NCBI GenBank assembly: GCA_963971405.1
Contig: OZ020486.1
Span: forward strand, 806,001-870,000
Length of the DNA stretch: 64,000 nt
Source: Psococerastis gibbosa
Taxonomy: Eukaryota > Arthropoda > Insecta > Psocodea > Psocidae
Direction: 5' to 3'
Every line of letters begins with the position of its first letter. The first letter of the stretch is position 1. A model generated the notes under the pieces. That model did not search any database. It worked only from the letters and a program-made list of their open reading frames with translations, and was not told the origin of the DNA. A program made the translations under genes and the position numbers. Of this stretch, positions 11,765 through 24,713 are shown one piece after another.

Positions 11765-12142
11765 TATAGAGAACCTCGTTACTTGGTACTCCTGGACTGA
11801 GAGTATTTTCGTGTGTTGTTTACATTGAATATCAGCCCAGAGTTTGCCACGGAACTTGACAACGATACAGGATCACGTCACCTACAAGGTCCAATGAATC
11901 AATTTTTTTTTTGCCCTTTTCAATTATTCTTGTCAATGTGATGTTTTGTCCTGTTGTCAGTAATGGTTTGGTCTGGTCTTACAATAATTCACATCAACCC
12001 AATCCCATCCTTACGTGTGCAGTTGACCAATTTAATTCCTTACAAGGCCTTATCGAAAAGGGGATTTTCTATTTATAGTTGATGAGTTATTGCATAGGAA
12101 ACCATCAAGCCTTATTGCCGGTGAAATGTCGTTAAGAATACA
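11765..12142. other. Unassigned
   Basis: Nothing recognisable. Confidence 0.5.
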
Positions 12143-12169
12143 GGTATATATATATGTGTGTGTGTGTGC
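12143..12169 (+). repeat. (TA)n(TG)n microsatellite
   Basis: Compound dinucleotide tract of about 26 bases. Confidence 0.85.
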
Positions 12170-12289
12170 AAAGTTTGAAATCAATCTTCCACACTTATCC
12201 CATCAGTTCAAGTGGAAATGGGCGGAAATTTGTGTGCTGGGCGAGCGGCACAGCAGTATAGATTAATTGTATCGTTGATTTGGCATTTA

Positions 12290-12374
12290 GGATTACAAAA
12301 ATCATACCTCGGGACCATGTTTTTTATTTTGGCTAACTTCATTTTGGGGGGGGGCTTATTCTCAAACAACTCCA
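12290..12374 (+). mobile_element. HINE-like fragment
   Basis: About 85 bases (CAAAAATCATACCTCGGG to the G-run and CAAACAACTCC) in opposite orientation to the copy that follows. Confidence 0.6.
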
Positions 12375-13202
12375 AAGAACCGGTCCGAGTTTACTCGAAC
12401 ATGCTTTCCAATTTATCAATTAGTAGGGAGAGAAAATGAATAATTTCATGGTAAATAATTTTCCTACGGTTAAATTTCGGATATCTCGGGGGGGGGGGGG
12501 GGGGTGTCCACCTGACGTTACTGGAGGTGAGGTAACCTCAATATATTTAAAACACATTACAACACAGTAATAATGGCAGGGCAGGCAATGCATTTCAGCG
12601 TGAAGTTTCTATCATTAAAAAAAAAAAAAAAAAATTTGCGCAAAAGCAAATAGGTTTTTGGGAAAGCCAACTGTCCGGTTTCGTTACTCAACTTAACACC
12701 TAAAACATGCCTGAAGGTAGAAATCATCGATACAAAAGTTTCGCAGAAATATTATTTTTTAGTCATTTTTCATTAAAATTAAGTTGTTTTTATTTTTTTA
12801 CCCCCAGAAGCAAACTATCAAGGGGTAAGCGACCCCCCGCATTTTATCAACATTAAGAACGACTAGAATATATGTGAATTTAAAAGAAATCGTTGGAGCC
12901 GTTTTTGAGAAATAATTTTTTTTGACGATTTTTTGGAGTTTTTGAGAATGAAACCCCCCCAAATTGAGTTAGCCCCAAATAAAAAAATTATTCCGAGGCA
13001 TGATTTTTGTGAACCTACATGCCGAATTTGATCAAAATCGACCGAGTGGTTTGCCCGGAAATCGATGCACAGACAGACATTTCGTAAAAACCACTTTTTT
13101 GGGTTCCTGGGACCTGAAAACGTGTAAATCCGTTGAAATCTCGGAATCGAAAATTTCGACCATCACAAAGCTTTCCTTATACTACTTATAAATTGGAAAG
13201 CA
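12375..13202 (-). mobile_element. HINE-like element, near-full copy
   Basis: The plus strand reads AAGAACCGGTCCGAG ... ATAAATTGGAAAGC, so the element is on the minus strand. Both ends are present. It abuts an opposite fragment on each side (12290-12374 and 13203-13898). Confidence 0.8.
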
Positions 13203-13898
13203 AAAAGCATAAACAAATTATTTCTCATAAACGGCTCAAACGATTTCTTTTAAATTCACATATAGTATTTTGTAGTTTTTATTAATGTTAACAAAACGCG
13301 AGGAGTTGCTGGCACCTTGATAGTTTGCTTCTGCTCTGCGGAACCTTCCTATCGATGTTTTACATCGTCAGAAATTTTTTTATGTGTTAAATAGAGTAAC
13401 AAAATCAAACAGAACAGGATGCTATCCTTAAAAAGATTTGGTTTTGTGAAGACAATTCTTTCTTGAAGAAATTATGGAAAATTCACGCCACAGTACATTA
13501 TTACTACGTTCTATAGTAATATATTGGTCTGCCCGCTCTAGAATATGCAATCCCATCGATAAATTCAGTGCCTTGGGATAGGGGTATCCAACGCCGTAGC
13601 CAGAGGTAACCGACCCCCTGGAGTCTGGACCCCCCCCCCCTCCCCCCCAGAAATGTTTGCAGCGTACTCTTGATACAGTTTTAAGGGGTATCAAATATAC
13701 TGTATATTGGGGTTACCTCACATCCGGTGACGTCAGATGGAGCCTCCCCCCCGAAAAAATGTCTGACTGCGGCCATGGGGATATCGAGGGATCCGAAATT
13801 TAACCATAGGAAAATCATTTACTATGAAATTACTCATATTTCCTTTCTACTAATTGATAAATTGGAAAGCATGTTCGAGTAAACTAGGACCGGTTCTT
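13203..13898 (+). mobile_element. HINE-like element, 5'-truncated diverged copy
   Basis: Begins in the middle of the element directly after the inverted copy 12375-13202 and ends with the 3' hairpin and CCGGTTCTT. Diverged in the centre (13450-13760). The two copies form a head-to-head inverted pair. Confidence 0.65.
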
Positions 13899-14204
13899 TA
13901 ATTGGGGGCCAATGTTTCCAATAGACGGTTCAGTGTGAGCAGGGACAGGGGAGCTTTTATGAAACTTGTATATATATATTGGAGATGGTCTGTCTCGTGG
14001 AGAGTTGAGTTTGACTGTTAGAGCATATAGGTTAGGTGTCTTTTAGTCTTGGGATGTCTTCGCAGTGTTTAGAGAAATTCGAGAAAAATCAACAATTTTC
14101 AAGTTCTTGAAGCTGAAGCCTGAAGGTCTCAATAACAAATTTAAATTTGCGGGAATTTTAGCAATTTGAAATATTTATCTTGTATCGATAGATAAGACAA
14201 CCAA
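13899..14204. other. Unassigned
   Basis: AT-rich, nothing recognisable. Confidence 0.5.
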
Positions 14205-14255
14205 AATTGGAGGATGTTACCTCTTCAACCTTAAGTTAATTTAATGTCAGTGTAA
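14205..14255 (+). repeat. Tail module of the tRNA-containing short element
   Basis: GTTACCTCTTCAACC then AAGTTAATTTAATGTCAGTG match 33270-33306 closely; the tRNA part is absent. Confidence 0.6.
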
Positions 14256-14321
14256 TAATACAATATATACCATATTTAATACTGCAATAATTATAGTACA
14301 TATAGTGGAGTGCCATAAGCA

Positions 14322-14665
14322 TTAAACCTCGGAATCCAGGGACAGTCCATGAATATTTATAAAAATTTTGAAAATGTGTTCTTAGTGGTATATAGAAAAA
14401 TGTTAAAATTTTTTTTTGCCCGCTCACAATTTTTAGCTACAGGGTGTGGCAGCATAACTTCCCTTTTTTTTAATGCGCGCCATTCGGACGGTGGATGTCG
14501 TAGCGATTAGCGAATTGTTAATGGTAATGGTCTCGTTCGAGAGGTGGGACACTGCTACACCTTGTAGTTAAAAATTGAGAGCGGACAAAACATTTTTTTA
14601 TAAACTATTAACAACACATTTACAAAATGTTTATAAATATTCATGGACTGTCCCTGGAGGTTTAA
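14322..14665. mobile_element. Fold-back MITE with about 130-bp inverted arms
   Basis: The left arm begins TTAAACCTCGGAATCCAGGG and the right arm ends CCCTGGAGGTTTAA. The arms share GACAGTCCATGAATATTTAT and TAGCTACAGGGTGT-like sequence. No coding frame. The ends do not reveal the target duplication. Confidence 0.7.
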
Positions 14666-15849
14666 CCATTCTTTTGTCTAATTGCCCTCCACTAATAGGC
14701 AATATTTGTCCAGAGTAAATGTTGTGCTATTTGAGGTTTTGATGGTGGCAGCAGAAAAGTACCCGTGCTCAAGTTTTAACTCCATCAACAAAGGCTTGGT
14801 CATGAAAACCATGTCATGTGGATACTTCATTGTTTGAGCATTCACGCACATCCGCTTACGGCAACTTATATAAATTGTTATTTAATGTAAGTATGATATA
14901 GAAGAAAATGAAATGAAATTAAATGAAAAAACGTCTTTATATTAGGCGAGCTACCTGCTAACATATTTACAATTTACAATTTATTTTCACATTAATATCA
15001 TAACATTTTTCCTGAAAGAAGAGAGAAAAAAAACAGTAAAAGAAAAGTTAGAAAATTTACTCATTAACTCATTCATTCATTCATTCATTCATTCATTCAT
15101 TCATCATGACACTTGACTCCTCAGAACCTGATGGCAGGCTGTCCTAAAACTCCCCAAATTATTATCTGTTCTCGTCTCTTCTGGCAAGGAATTGCAAGGA
15201 TTAAAGGTGTTCATTGCGAAGGAGTGGTTGTAGTAATTTCTTCGGTACGAGTTTTATTTTATTTTTTATCAATTTTATACATTTTGGCTGCCTCGACTTT
15301 CCCTATCCCAAAGCACGGAATTGGTTAATGGGACGATTGCATAATATACAACGGGCAGAACAATGTATTATTCCAACAAAGTAATAATAACACGGGGCTA
15401 TGAAATGAATTATTAATAATATCTACAAAAATATTTTTTTTTACCTTAAACCAAAACTTCGGTAATTACACACTCCAATATTTATTCGGCCCTATTGGCT
15501 ATTTATTCGACCGAACAAGTATTCGTTCGGGTGGCATAAATATTCAGATACCCCCATATTATACCTATACATACTCGAATATTTCATAGATTTTTCCACG
15601 TTTACTATGTGCGGCAAATGTAAAGGGGGGGGGGGGGGCAAGGTTGTATGTGTATGTGTTGTATGTTTTAGGTGTACAGCCTATGCCCCTCCCTCCCGAA
15701 ACATAGTTTTTAAAATTAAGGCGAAAAAGTAACTGCTTTTGAATACCTTAAGTTATCGACTATGTGTAATTTTATTGTAGTACATCAATTACCAGAAATC
15801 GTATTTTAAACTATCTTATGAATTTACTTATTTAGGGCCGGTCATGACG
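14666..15849. other. Unassigned, 3' flank of the NK1 gene
   Basis: No gene. Holds the (ATTC)n tract and a G run at 15626-15638. Confidence 0.5.
15070..15105 (+). repeat. (ATTC)n microsatellite
   Basis: About nine ATTC units without interruption. Confidence 0.9.
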
Positions 15850-15942
15850 GTAAAAATTGGTGTTCCTGAAACCTCAAAACGTGTAAATCCGTTGAAATCT
15901 CGACATCGAAAATTTCAACCACCAAGTAGCTTCTTATACTGA
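15850..15942 (-). mobile_element. HINE-like 5' fragment
   Basis: Contains AACGTGTAAATCCGTTGAAA and CTTCTTATACTGA, the 5' end of the family in minus orientation. It lies 150 bases beyond the NK1 polyadenylation signal. Confidence 0.5.
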
Positions 15943-16096
15943 CGCAGACCCCCGTTGCGTTGGGGGGGGGGGGATTTGCTCTTAGGTAGCATAATGTACA
16001 ATATTGTGTTGAGTGAGAACTTCCCCCAACCAGTACACGTTCGTTACGCCCTTAGGTGTTGAAATCAAGTACTATAGTAACAGTGCTTGAAAGAGT

Positions 16097-16102
16097 TTTA
16101 TT
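16097..16102 (-). promoter_or_regulatory. Polyadenylation signal of the NK1-class gene
   Basis: AATAAA on the minus strand, about 75 bases after the TGA stop. It is the first canonical signal past the coding region and implies a very short 3' UTR. No downstream GU-rich element was verified. Confidence 0.6.
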
Positions 16103-16174
16103 CAATACAATATAATTACATTAACTTGGTATGCATGCAGGTGACGCAGCTCCGGCTGGCTGGCTGGCCTATTT

Positions 16175-17116
<942 letters not shown>

Positions 17117-17240
17117 CTAGAGGGCTAGCTACATTGTGTTACAATGGTACAATATTATTACTAATATAACACTGAAGTGCAGGGACATTCACACATTCAT
17201 TCACACATGGAGAGCGAAACAATGTCAGATCTTGGCGAAT

Positions 17241-19099
17241 CTAGTGTATTTGCCTAATTAGATGCTCCCGATAGCGAACTTTGAAAATTGCAAGAGAGGG
17301 AGATTCTTTTATGTGGGTTGGGAGGGAGTTCCATAGGAGAACTAACGAGGAAGGAGGCATGAAAGGTTTGGGTTCAATGAGTAGGTATAACGAGAAGATC
17401 GTCCCTTCGGGTATTGTAGTGACGGTTTGACAGAGGCTGAAAATAGGACCAAAAGTATGAAGGAGCAAAGCCATTGAGGATTTTATATATTAAAGTACCT
17501 TCATGCAGCTTCCTTCTACCTTCGAGTTAAAGCCAAGGAATACTAACATAAAATGAGGTGACCCTGTCTCTGTAGGGGGTATTGCAACAAAAGCGAATAC
17601 AGCAGTTTTGTGCACGTTGCAGTCTTGCTTGCAAGTCAACGGAAAGATTAGTAAGGAGGCTATCACAGTAGTCGAAATGTGGAAATACAAGCGACTGAAC
17701 TAGCCGAATTTTGAGTCTTTTGGGTAGAAAGTTTTTGAGTGAGCGTAGTGTATGCAGGCTGAAAAAGGCTTTTCTACAATTACTGGATACTTGTTCGTGC
17801 CACGAAAGGGTGAGTCAAGCATCACACCAAGGTTTTTAACAATGGGAGATAGGGAAATTTTTGTATTGCCCAACATAAGATCAGGATGATTTTCAATTGA
17901 GAACTTATTTAGCATTTTGTGTGTACCGAAGACGATAGCTTGACATTTTGAGGGGTTTAACTTTAGGAGGTTAGCCTCACTCCACTCAAAGACTCGTACC
18001 AGATCTTCGTTGAGTTTGTTGAATGCTGATACAGTTTCTGCAATGGTGAATAACCATGATGCTTAGTGTGTCTAAAGCACTTTTTAATATCAGTTACCGC
18101 ACAGGAGAAGAGGAGAGGAGCAAGGACACCCCCCTGTGGAACACCGTTCGATAAGGGATTAAGATCTGATTTAGTAGATTTACATAAAACAGTCTGCCAC
18201 CGACAAGTCAGGTAAGATTTGATCCATGCAACTGCGCCATGAGAGTGATGAAAAAAATGTTCAAGTTTCGATAGTAGCCTAGTACATCGAAATTGACGCA
18301 ATTGAAAGCGAGGCTGAAGTCTAGTAGCACAACAAGGGTAAGTTGCTGATTATCCATGGCAAAACGTATGTTATCGACTATATGAACAAGCGCTGTATTA
18401 GTGCTGTGGTATGGGCGGGAGCCCGACTGATGGGTGTCAAAGAGTTCATTTTCAATGAAAAAGTTTGATAACTGATCATGAACAATGCATTCTAAGCATT
18501 TTGAAAGTGCTGGAAGTATGCTAATTGGCCTGAAATCAGAACTCTGGGCAGGGTTTGATTTCTTGGGCAGCGGTCTGACAAGAGCTGTCTTCCACTGAGA
18601 AGGAAAGACAGACTCAGTAAAAGATAAATTAATGATAGCAGTAAGCGGTTCCAACAGGGCTTGGCTGATTAAAGAGACCATTTGCATGGATATATTATCC
18701 GATCCAATGGCCTCGGATTTGATGCGTTTAGTGCTGCGGAGGACGTCATTACTGGACACGGTCTTGAAGATGAACCTGAGCCTCGCTAATGGTGGGTGAA
18801 GCGATATTGTGGAGGTAGTCTCCTGAACGATACGAGGATAAGGTGATTGGGGGCAACAAAACACCGGAGATGGAGGAAGTGACTTTGCCAGATGCCTTGA
18901 GAATTTTCCATGTTTTTTTTTTCGAATTGAGTGAAGAGGACAGACCGTAGTAGAAACGTAGCTTAGAATTACATGTTAACTGCTTGACATTATTTCTGAG
19001 AACTTTACAACTATCAAAATTGGCTTGAGTCTTTTCCTGCTTGTAAAGAGAGAACGATGCATAGCGGAAACGTCTCATCTCATGAATTTGGACAGTCAT
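17241..19099 (-). pseudogene. LINE reverse transcriptase and C-terminal region, broken
   Basis: The linker (RRFRYASFSLYKQ ... KKTWKILKASGKV, 18749-19099) leads to RT blocks LVRPLPKKSNPAQSSDFRPISILPALSK, FDTHQSGSRPYHSTNTAL and VVLLDFSLAFNCVN (18208-18864). In a shifted frame come LSNGVPQGGVLAPLLFS, but the YADD box is not intact (17963-18301). Then follow VKNLGVMLDS (17700-17915) and a tail with LLWNSLPTHIKES (17241-17474). At least three frame changes; inactive. Confidence 0.8.
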
Positions 19100-19223
19100 C
19101 CATGGCGCTTTGGGTTTTTTTATGCGAATGATTTTAAATCATCATCTCATCAAATACTTCCAACATCAACTGGTTGTACTTCTCAAGTTTGGCATCGACC
19201 CCATGTAGGCTATCAATTTCGGA

Positions 19224-20101
19224 TCATGGCAGGGAAAAAGCAGAAAGTTTCAAATTTTGAACATTGCAGTTTTTAAAGTCCCTGAGTGTGATTGTAAATT
19301 GTTCATATTTAGGGATCTTTACCGAGTATGACAAGTGAATAAGGCCATGCTTAGAGATTTCAACAATAGGTATTTGCCCAAAGGATGCTGCTTTATGACG
19401 CTGTGACACCATAATATGGTCAATTGTGGAGAACGAACCAGGTAAATGGTGGGTGGAGAGGAGAGGAAGCAATGACAATCCACTCATCCTGAGAATGTTC
19501 TGTACGCGGCGGACATCCGTTGTGTTTTTCTCTACATTGACATTCCAGTCATCCATTATAATAACGTCAGTATACGATGGGACGAGCTGAAGAATGACGT
19601 CTTCAAAGTCAGTAATATGACCTACACTGGGGGCCTTGTACACTGTGCCAAGTTAAATTTTCTGAAAATTAAACATAATTTCAATAAACAGAGATTCAGG
19701 TCGGTTGCACTGGGCAGCTTTTGCGACAACTTTGACCATCAAATCCTCCCTTACATAAAATGCCACCCCTCCGCCTGCTTTCCCAATCCTATCTGACCTA
19801 ATAAGTTTGTAGCCGGAGATGGTAGCTTTAGTATGAGGCAGAGACGGGACCAACCAGGTTTTAGAGAGAGCAATACAATGCGGGGAATGACAGTGATTTT
19901 CAAACAAAAAAGTGTGTGCTGAAGGGAGCTTGCATTTATGTGACAACAGTGGAAGAGACGAGGATGGCGAGAGTAAGCTTGCTGAAGAATACATGAGGGT
20001 GAGGGTACAGGAGGAAGGTCAAGAAGTATGTCGGGAAGGTCGCTACTAGGGGCATCAATATCGATCATACACAGGTCAATAAAGCACTCAGTCATAATCA
20101 A
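19224..20101 (-). pseudogene. LINE endonuclease domain, broken
   Basis: Endonuclease-like blocks in two frames: CHINASSLQ, ALSKTWLVPSLP, YKLIRSDRIGKAGGGVAFYVREDL and ESLFIEI (19653-19994), then VILQLVPSYTDVIIMDDWNVNVEKN (usual GDFN is DDWN) and STIDHIMVS (19224-19643). A stop at 19653 separates them. The catalytic pattern is degraded, so it is inactive. Confidence 0.8.
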
Positions 20102-20210
20102 AGTTAAGGAAATTAAAACTATATATTGGTGTCACTAACATTGGTTCGCACTCCAACATAACTTTGACGCAACCATTCACACAATCACTAAAAACTAATA
20201 CAACTCCTAC

Positions 20211-21083
20211 AAGAACCGGTCCGAGTTTACTCGAACATGCTTTCCAATTTATCAATTATTAGATAGAGAATATGAGTAATTTCATGGTAAATAATTTTCC
20301 AGTGGTTAAATTTCCGATATCTTGGGGGGGGGGGTTGTCTACCTGACGTCACTGGAAGTGAGATAAATTCTAGATAGGTCAGACCAACACATTAACTACC
20401 ACAGCAACTACCAGCAATAATGGCAGGGCACGCAATGCATTTAAGCGTGAATTTTCTATCATTTTTTCAAAAAATAATTTGTTGTGCAAAACCAAAATTT
20501 TTTTGGGAAAGCAACCTGTCCGGTTTCGTTACTCAATTTATCACCTAAAACATGCCTGAAGGTAGAAATAATCAATAGAAAGGTTTCGCAGAAAAAATAT
20601 TTTTGGTAATTTTTCATTAAAATTTAGTTATTTTTATTTTTTTACCCCCAGAAGCAAACTATGAAGGGGCAAGCGACCCCCCGCATTTTGTCAACATCAA
20701 TAACGACTACAATATATGTGAATTTAAAAGAAATCGTTCGAGCCATTTTTGAGCAAATAATTTTTTTAGGCGTTTTTTTGGATTTTTTTTGAGAATAAAA
20801 CCCCCCAAATTGAATTGGCCCAAAATAAAAAAAAATCTGGAGGTATGATTTTTGTAAACCTACATGCCAAATTTGATCAAAATCGACCGAGTAGTTTGCC
20901 CGGAAATCGATGAACAGACAGAACTACAGACAGACAGACAGAGCGACAGACAGACAGACATTTCGTAAAAACCCCTTTTTTGGGTTCCTGGGACCTCAAA
21001 ACATGTAAATCCGTTGAAAATTCGGAATCGAAAATTTGGACCATCACAAAGCTTTCCTTATATTACGTATAAATTGGAAAGCA
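20211..21083 (-). mobile_element. HINE-like element, full-length reference copy
   Basis: 873 bp with AAGAACCGGTCCGAGTTTAC at the low end and TACGTATAAATTGGAAAGC at the high end. Includes TGACGTCA near 20345, the G-run, and (GACA)n at about 20917-20960. This is the clearest copy for defining the family. It lies directly beside the 5' end of the LINE 17029-20150. Confidence 0.85.
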
Positions 21084-21249
21084 ATAATAACACAATCATA
21101 TGCAAATTCCTTATTTAGCCTTTAGGTGAGCCAAGCTGTAAAGTAAGTTAATTGAAATTGGAAGTTATGTCTAATTGAAACAAAAACTCTGATAAAATAT
21201 AAAGTATGTCACACAACTTTGTATGCTAATTATGCATCGATAGGAATAT

Positions 21250-22060
21250 AGCGTTGGCGTAAATAGGGGGGTCCTGGGGGGGGGGGGGGCTTAAAGCTCC
21301 CCCCAGGTCCTCCCGTAGCCCCCCCCCCAGGATTTTTGGTGACGAAGACGTTATGGAGGCTAAAGGCATTAAATTTATTAAATTTAAAATATTAAAAATT
21401 TATCCTTAGTATGCTTATTTTACATGAAAAAAATCAACATATTGACCATGTAATTTCACAAAAAATATATTACTGAAGATGTTTAAAACCCCGATACTTC
21501 AGAGCTATTTTTCCAAATTTTTCTCCGGGGGAGACCCCCGGGCCCCCTCAATGGTAGGTTTATTCGCCGTTGTAATATCTCAATTTTGTACTGCTTGCAA
21601 ATATTGGCGGCGTCCTGGGCTAAAGCCCCCCCCCCCCCCGAAGCACCCGTTGCCCCCCCTCCCAGGATTTCTGGTGACAAAGATGTTATGAAGGCGAAAG
21701 GCAATAATTCACAATAACGAGAGGGAAATTAATTCTTGGTATCCTTTCACAGAAATATATTACTCAAAATGATTAAAACCCCAATATTTCAGACCTATTT
21801 TTTCAAAATTTTTCTTTGGGGGAGACCCTCGGGCCCCCTTCAGTGTAGGTTTATTCATCGGTTAAATCTCAACTGTGCTGCTTGCAAAGTGCGTAAAACC
21901 TCCATAATTTTGACCTATTCATCAATTTTTTTCTCCGGGGGAGACCCCCGGGCCCCCCTTTCTCTAGGGTATATTATGCGTAAAACCTCACTAATTTGGG
22001 CCCATTTATCGATTTTTTTTCTCCGGGGGATCAAAGTCTTGGGGTCCTAAAGCCCCCCCC
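21250..22060 (+). repeat. GC-edged monomer repeats, tandem
   Basis: At least four diverged monomers of about 110-150 bp. Each has AAAACC-TCAxTATTTCAGxCCTATTT, a T/A stretch and then CTCCGGGGGAGACCCCCGGG, which is a perfect GC hairpin (CCGGGGG-AGA-CCCCCGG). Poly-C/poly-G runs flank them. Confidence 0.7.
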
Positions 22061-22488
22061 CCAGAAATTTTGGGAATTTACGCCAATTGAATATAGAAAT
22101 TACATAGTACATTATTTTTAATGGTTAGTTAGAAAAGGCCATCATCGAATTACATGGAATACTGTATTTAAATACGTATTACTTTTTATTACAGTAGAAG
22201 TCATAATATGAAATTTTGTATGAACGTACTGTATGCATAGTAATATATAGTACAATATACTGTAGTATCTTTGTGTAATATGCATCGGTAGGAATCAACG
22301 AATTTACATGGTACATTATTTTTTAATAGTTTTAAAATAGTCTTGGTCCTGTTGGTGTGTGACGTCCTATCGTATATTTGCTTCATAGTTAGGCCCATGC
22401 ATGACTTCGGAAACGTCTTGTCCAGTATTTCTGCTGGAGAATGCTGTTGAATGTTGGCTGTTCAGTGCTATTGGCTTGAACATGATTT
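22061..22488. other. Unassigned
   Basis: AT-rich, probably the rest of the LINE whose ORF1 is at 22489-23184, but nothing is translatable. Confidence 0.4.
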
Positions 22489-23184
22489 CTACTTTGAGCT
22501 TTTATTCGTACTGCTGCGTAAATTTGGGCGGCCCGAGGAAGTGGTGGTTTGCTGTGTTGCAGTGTTTGGCGGATATTTTGCTGTCACTTTGGATAGAGCA
22601 GTTTTATCATTTGCCCTATGATTAATGCCACCCAGGAGTACGATAACATTGCCATTCATGGACCAAACGTTTTCTTTGCCATATAATAACTTAGCTTCCT
22701 TCATAGCATTCATTCTATTTACAGTAAGTGATTCAGTGATTAGTGCCCGTTCCCTTAAGTAATTTTTTATTTTTAAATACTGCGCTTCTTGACTCGTATC
22801 TGTTAAATTTGGCAATTATGGGGCGATTTTTACTCACTTTTCTGGCACCAAGTCTATGCGGTCTTTTTATTTCATTCATTTGTAGGCTAGTGTTGATCTT
22901 GTTATCCCTGATTAATTTAATAGGTTTTCGTTGGGAACATCCGCCATGCTATGAATCACAAGACAGTTCCTTCGGGAGTAAGACTCTAAATTCTCCACTT
23001 TCATGACTAGATTTTCGTGTTCCCCATACATGGTATTCATGACATTAATTACCTTTGTTGGGAAGTTGGAAAAACTTACTTCAATGTCCTGTAGACTCCT
23101 AGCACTTGCATTTCCTGCTTTGGTTAATTCTAGGTCGTCTTTGAATGCCATCAACTTATTCATTTCTTCCATTTTTCTATTCAA
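22489..23184 (-). pseudogene. LINE ORF1-type protein remnant
   Basis: Two minus-strand frames form one ORF1-like protein. The first (22912-23184) has a coiled-coil-like start and VENLESYSRRNCLVIHSM with Asn-Glu-Asn after it. A middle section in another frame reads IKRPHRLGARKVSKNRPIIAKF. The second (22489-22815) has YLRERALITESLTVNRMNAMKEAKLLYGKENVWSMNGNV. This order (coiled coil, RRNxLxIHG-like box, HRLG, RPIIxKF, VWxxNG) is that of ORF1 proteins of several LINE clades. No ORF2 follows it here. Confidence 0.75.
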
Positions 23185-24399
23185 TTAATATGTAGATTAA
23201 TTTATGAAGATTCAAAATTTACCATTAATTTTTAATTTTAATTAATTTGTTCTGATGAATTAAATTATATAATTGCTTGACTCGAGATACGATTTATATA
23301 CTCGTGCGCCATCTTGCTTACGTTGTAACCTTCAAGTATAATTCCATTTTTAAATAGTATTACAACTTAAAATCAAAAAATGGTAAATATTATGCTGGTT
23401 AATAGACGTAAAAAGACAAGGTACAGCGTAACGGAATAAAGACGGGGTGGGTTTCATAATTAAATTGCTCAAAACTGCTGAAAACACACACAAGCGCCGC
23501 TTGACACAAGAATATCGGGCAAAGCATGAGCCTGACAAGACGAGCCCCACTCAATTTACAGTTCCGCAAATAATGAAACTTATTTTGATAGAGCCGACGG
23601 ACGTTTGCTTTGTTTTTTGAGCAAATATTATTTATAATTCATTTTCTAAATTGATACCGCGATTTTGCGTGGTTTATTTAATACGGCCATGTTCTTTCCT
23701 CCGCCTTGTTTGCCTTCCATTTGTGATTAGAGTGGTGTTTGCATTCCTGGGCTGCTCATTCTGCTAATTACCAAACTCCCCCCCCCCCCCCCAACTTCGC
23801 TCTATCTCCCTATATTTCTTCCCTGAGCTCCGGTACAGGCATGCCAGTAACTATCAGACATTGACAGGGGAGGGGTCCGGCGTCATTCACGATTAAAAAT
23901 TAGTCCTGCTTTTCTAAAATACAATACCTACTTCCCAACTTTCCACACCCCCTCCCCCGGCATCCTAACGGAATGCCTGCACCCCTCTCAAAATTTTAAA
24001 ATTCAGTATTATGGCTGTAGACCTGAAATTTACAGTATTCTATTAGAAATAGGTTTATATTTTTTCGCTAGCGCAAAAAGGTGAAATTTACGACATAAAT
24101 AAGCTGCCTCTGGTTGTAATGTAAGGAGACGGGAGGTTCTTACGGTGTCTCACCTTTATGGACCTTTTGTTTGTGAAAGTTTAATTCTCTTCACACTAAC
24201 GCACTGGCAATAGGGACACAGTCAAAAGAAAGTATCCATAATACAGGTATTCCGTTCGTAAAATTTAAATTTTCCTTTAAATATACAGTGAATTTTCAAA
24301 TTTTATCTACAGTATCGATTACAGCACTTAGAGCAGTAAAACAATAAATTTGGTGGTGGTGACATCGTGATGGGTGTTTCGTTATAATTCGATACATTC
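23185..24399. other. Unassigned intronic sequence
   Basis: AT-rich with a C run at 23778-23792; no gene or repeat assigned. Confidence 0.5.
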
Positions 24400-24660
24400 G
24401 GGACGTCATTAGGGGACAAATGGCCTTAACAACTGTCATGTGTGACAATCGGTCCCCGGGGGCGCCGGTGGGGGCGGGGGCGGAGCGGCGTCCCGCGGGA
24501 CCCGCGACTGCTTATGATGGAGGTAAGTGAGCAGTGAGACGGTTGCCATGACGACCGCGAGGAGCCCTTACTGCTTACTCAAGCCTGGGCCTGGCTGACA
24601 CACTTAACCAGCTCCTTCAACTCATCATTTTTGCGGTTGCTATAGTGTTCAAGACAGCCA
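24400..24660. other. GC-rich unique patch in intron 1
   Basis: CpG-rich core at 24453-24510 (CCCCGGGGGCGCCGGTGGGG, GGAGCGGCGTCCCGCGGGAC) in otherwise AT-rich DNA, with no match to any repeat family in the window. GAGGTAAGTGAG (24519) resembles a splice donor, and TAAGTG / CACTTAA motifs (24523 and about 24601) fit NK-class binding cores. It could be an enhancer, an alternative exon or an alternative promoter. No open frame supports coding. Confidence 0.3.
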
Positions 24661-24713
24661 CAAACTTTGTTCACCAAGTTAGCGCGTAATGCACAACTGG
24701 ATGCTCATGTGTT

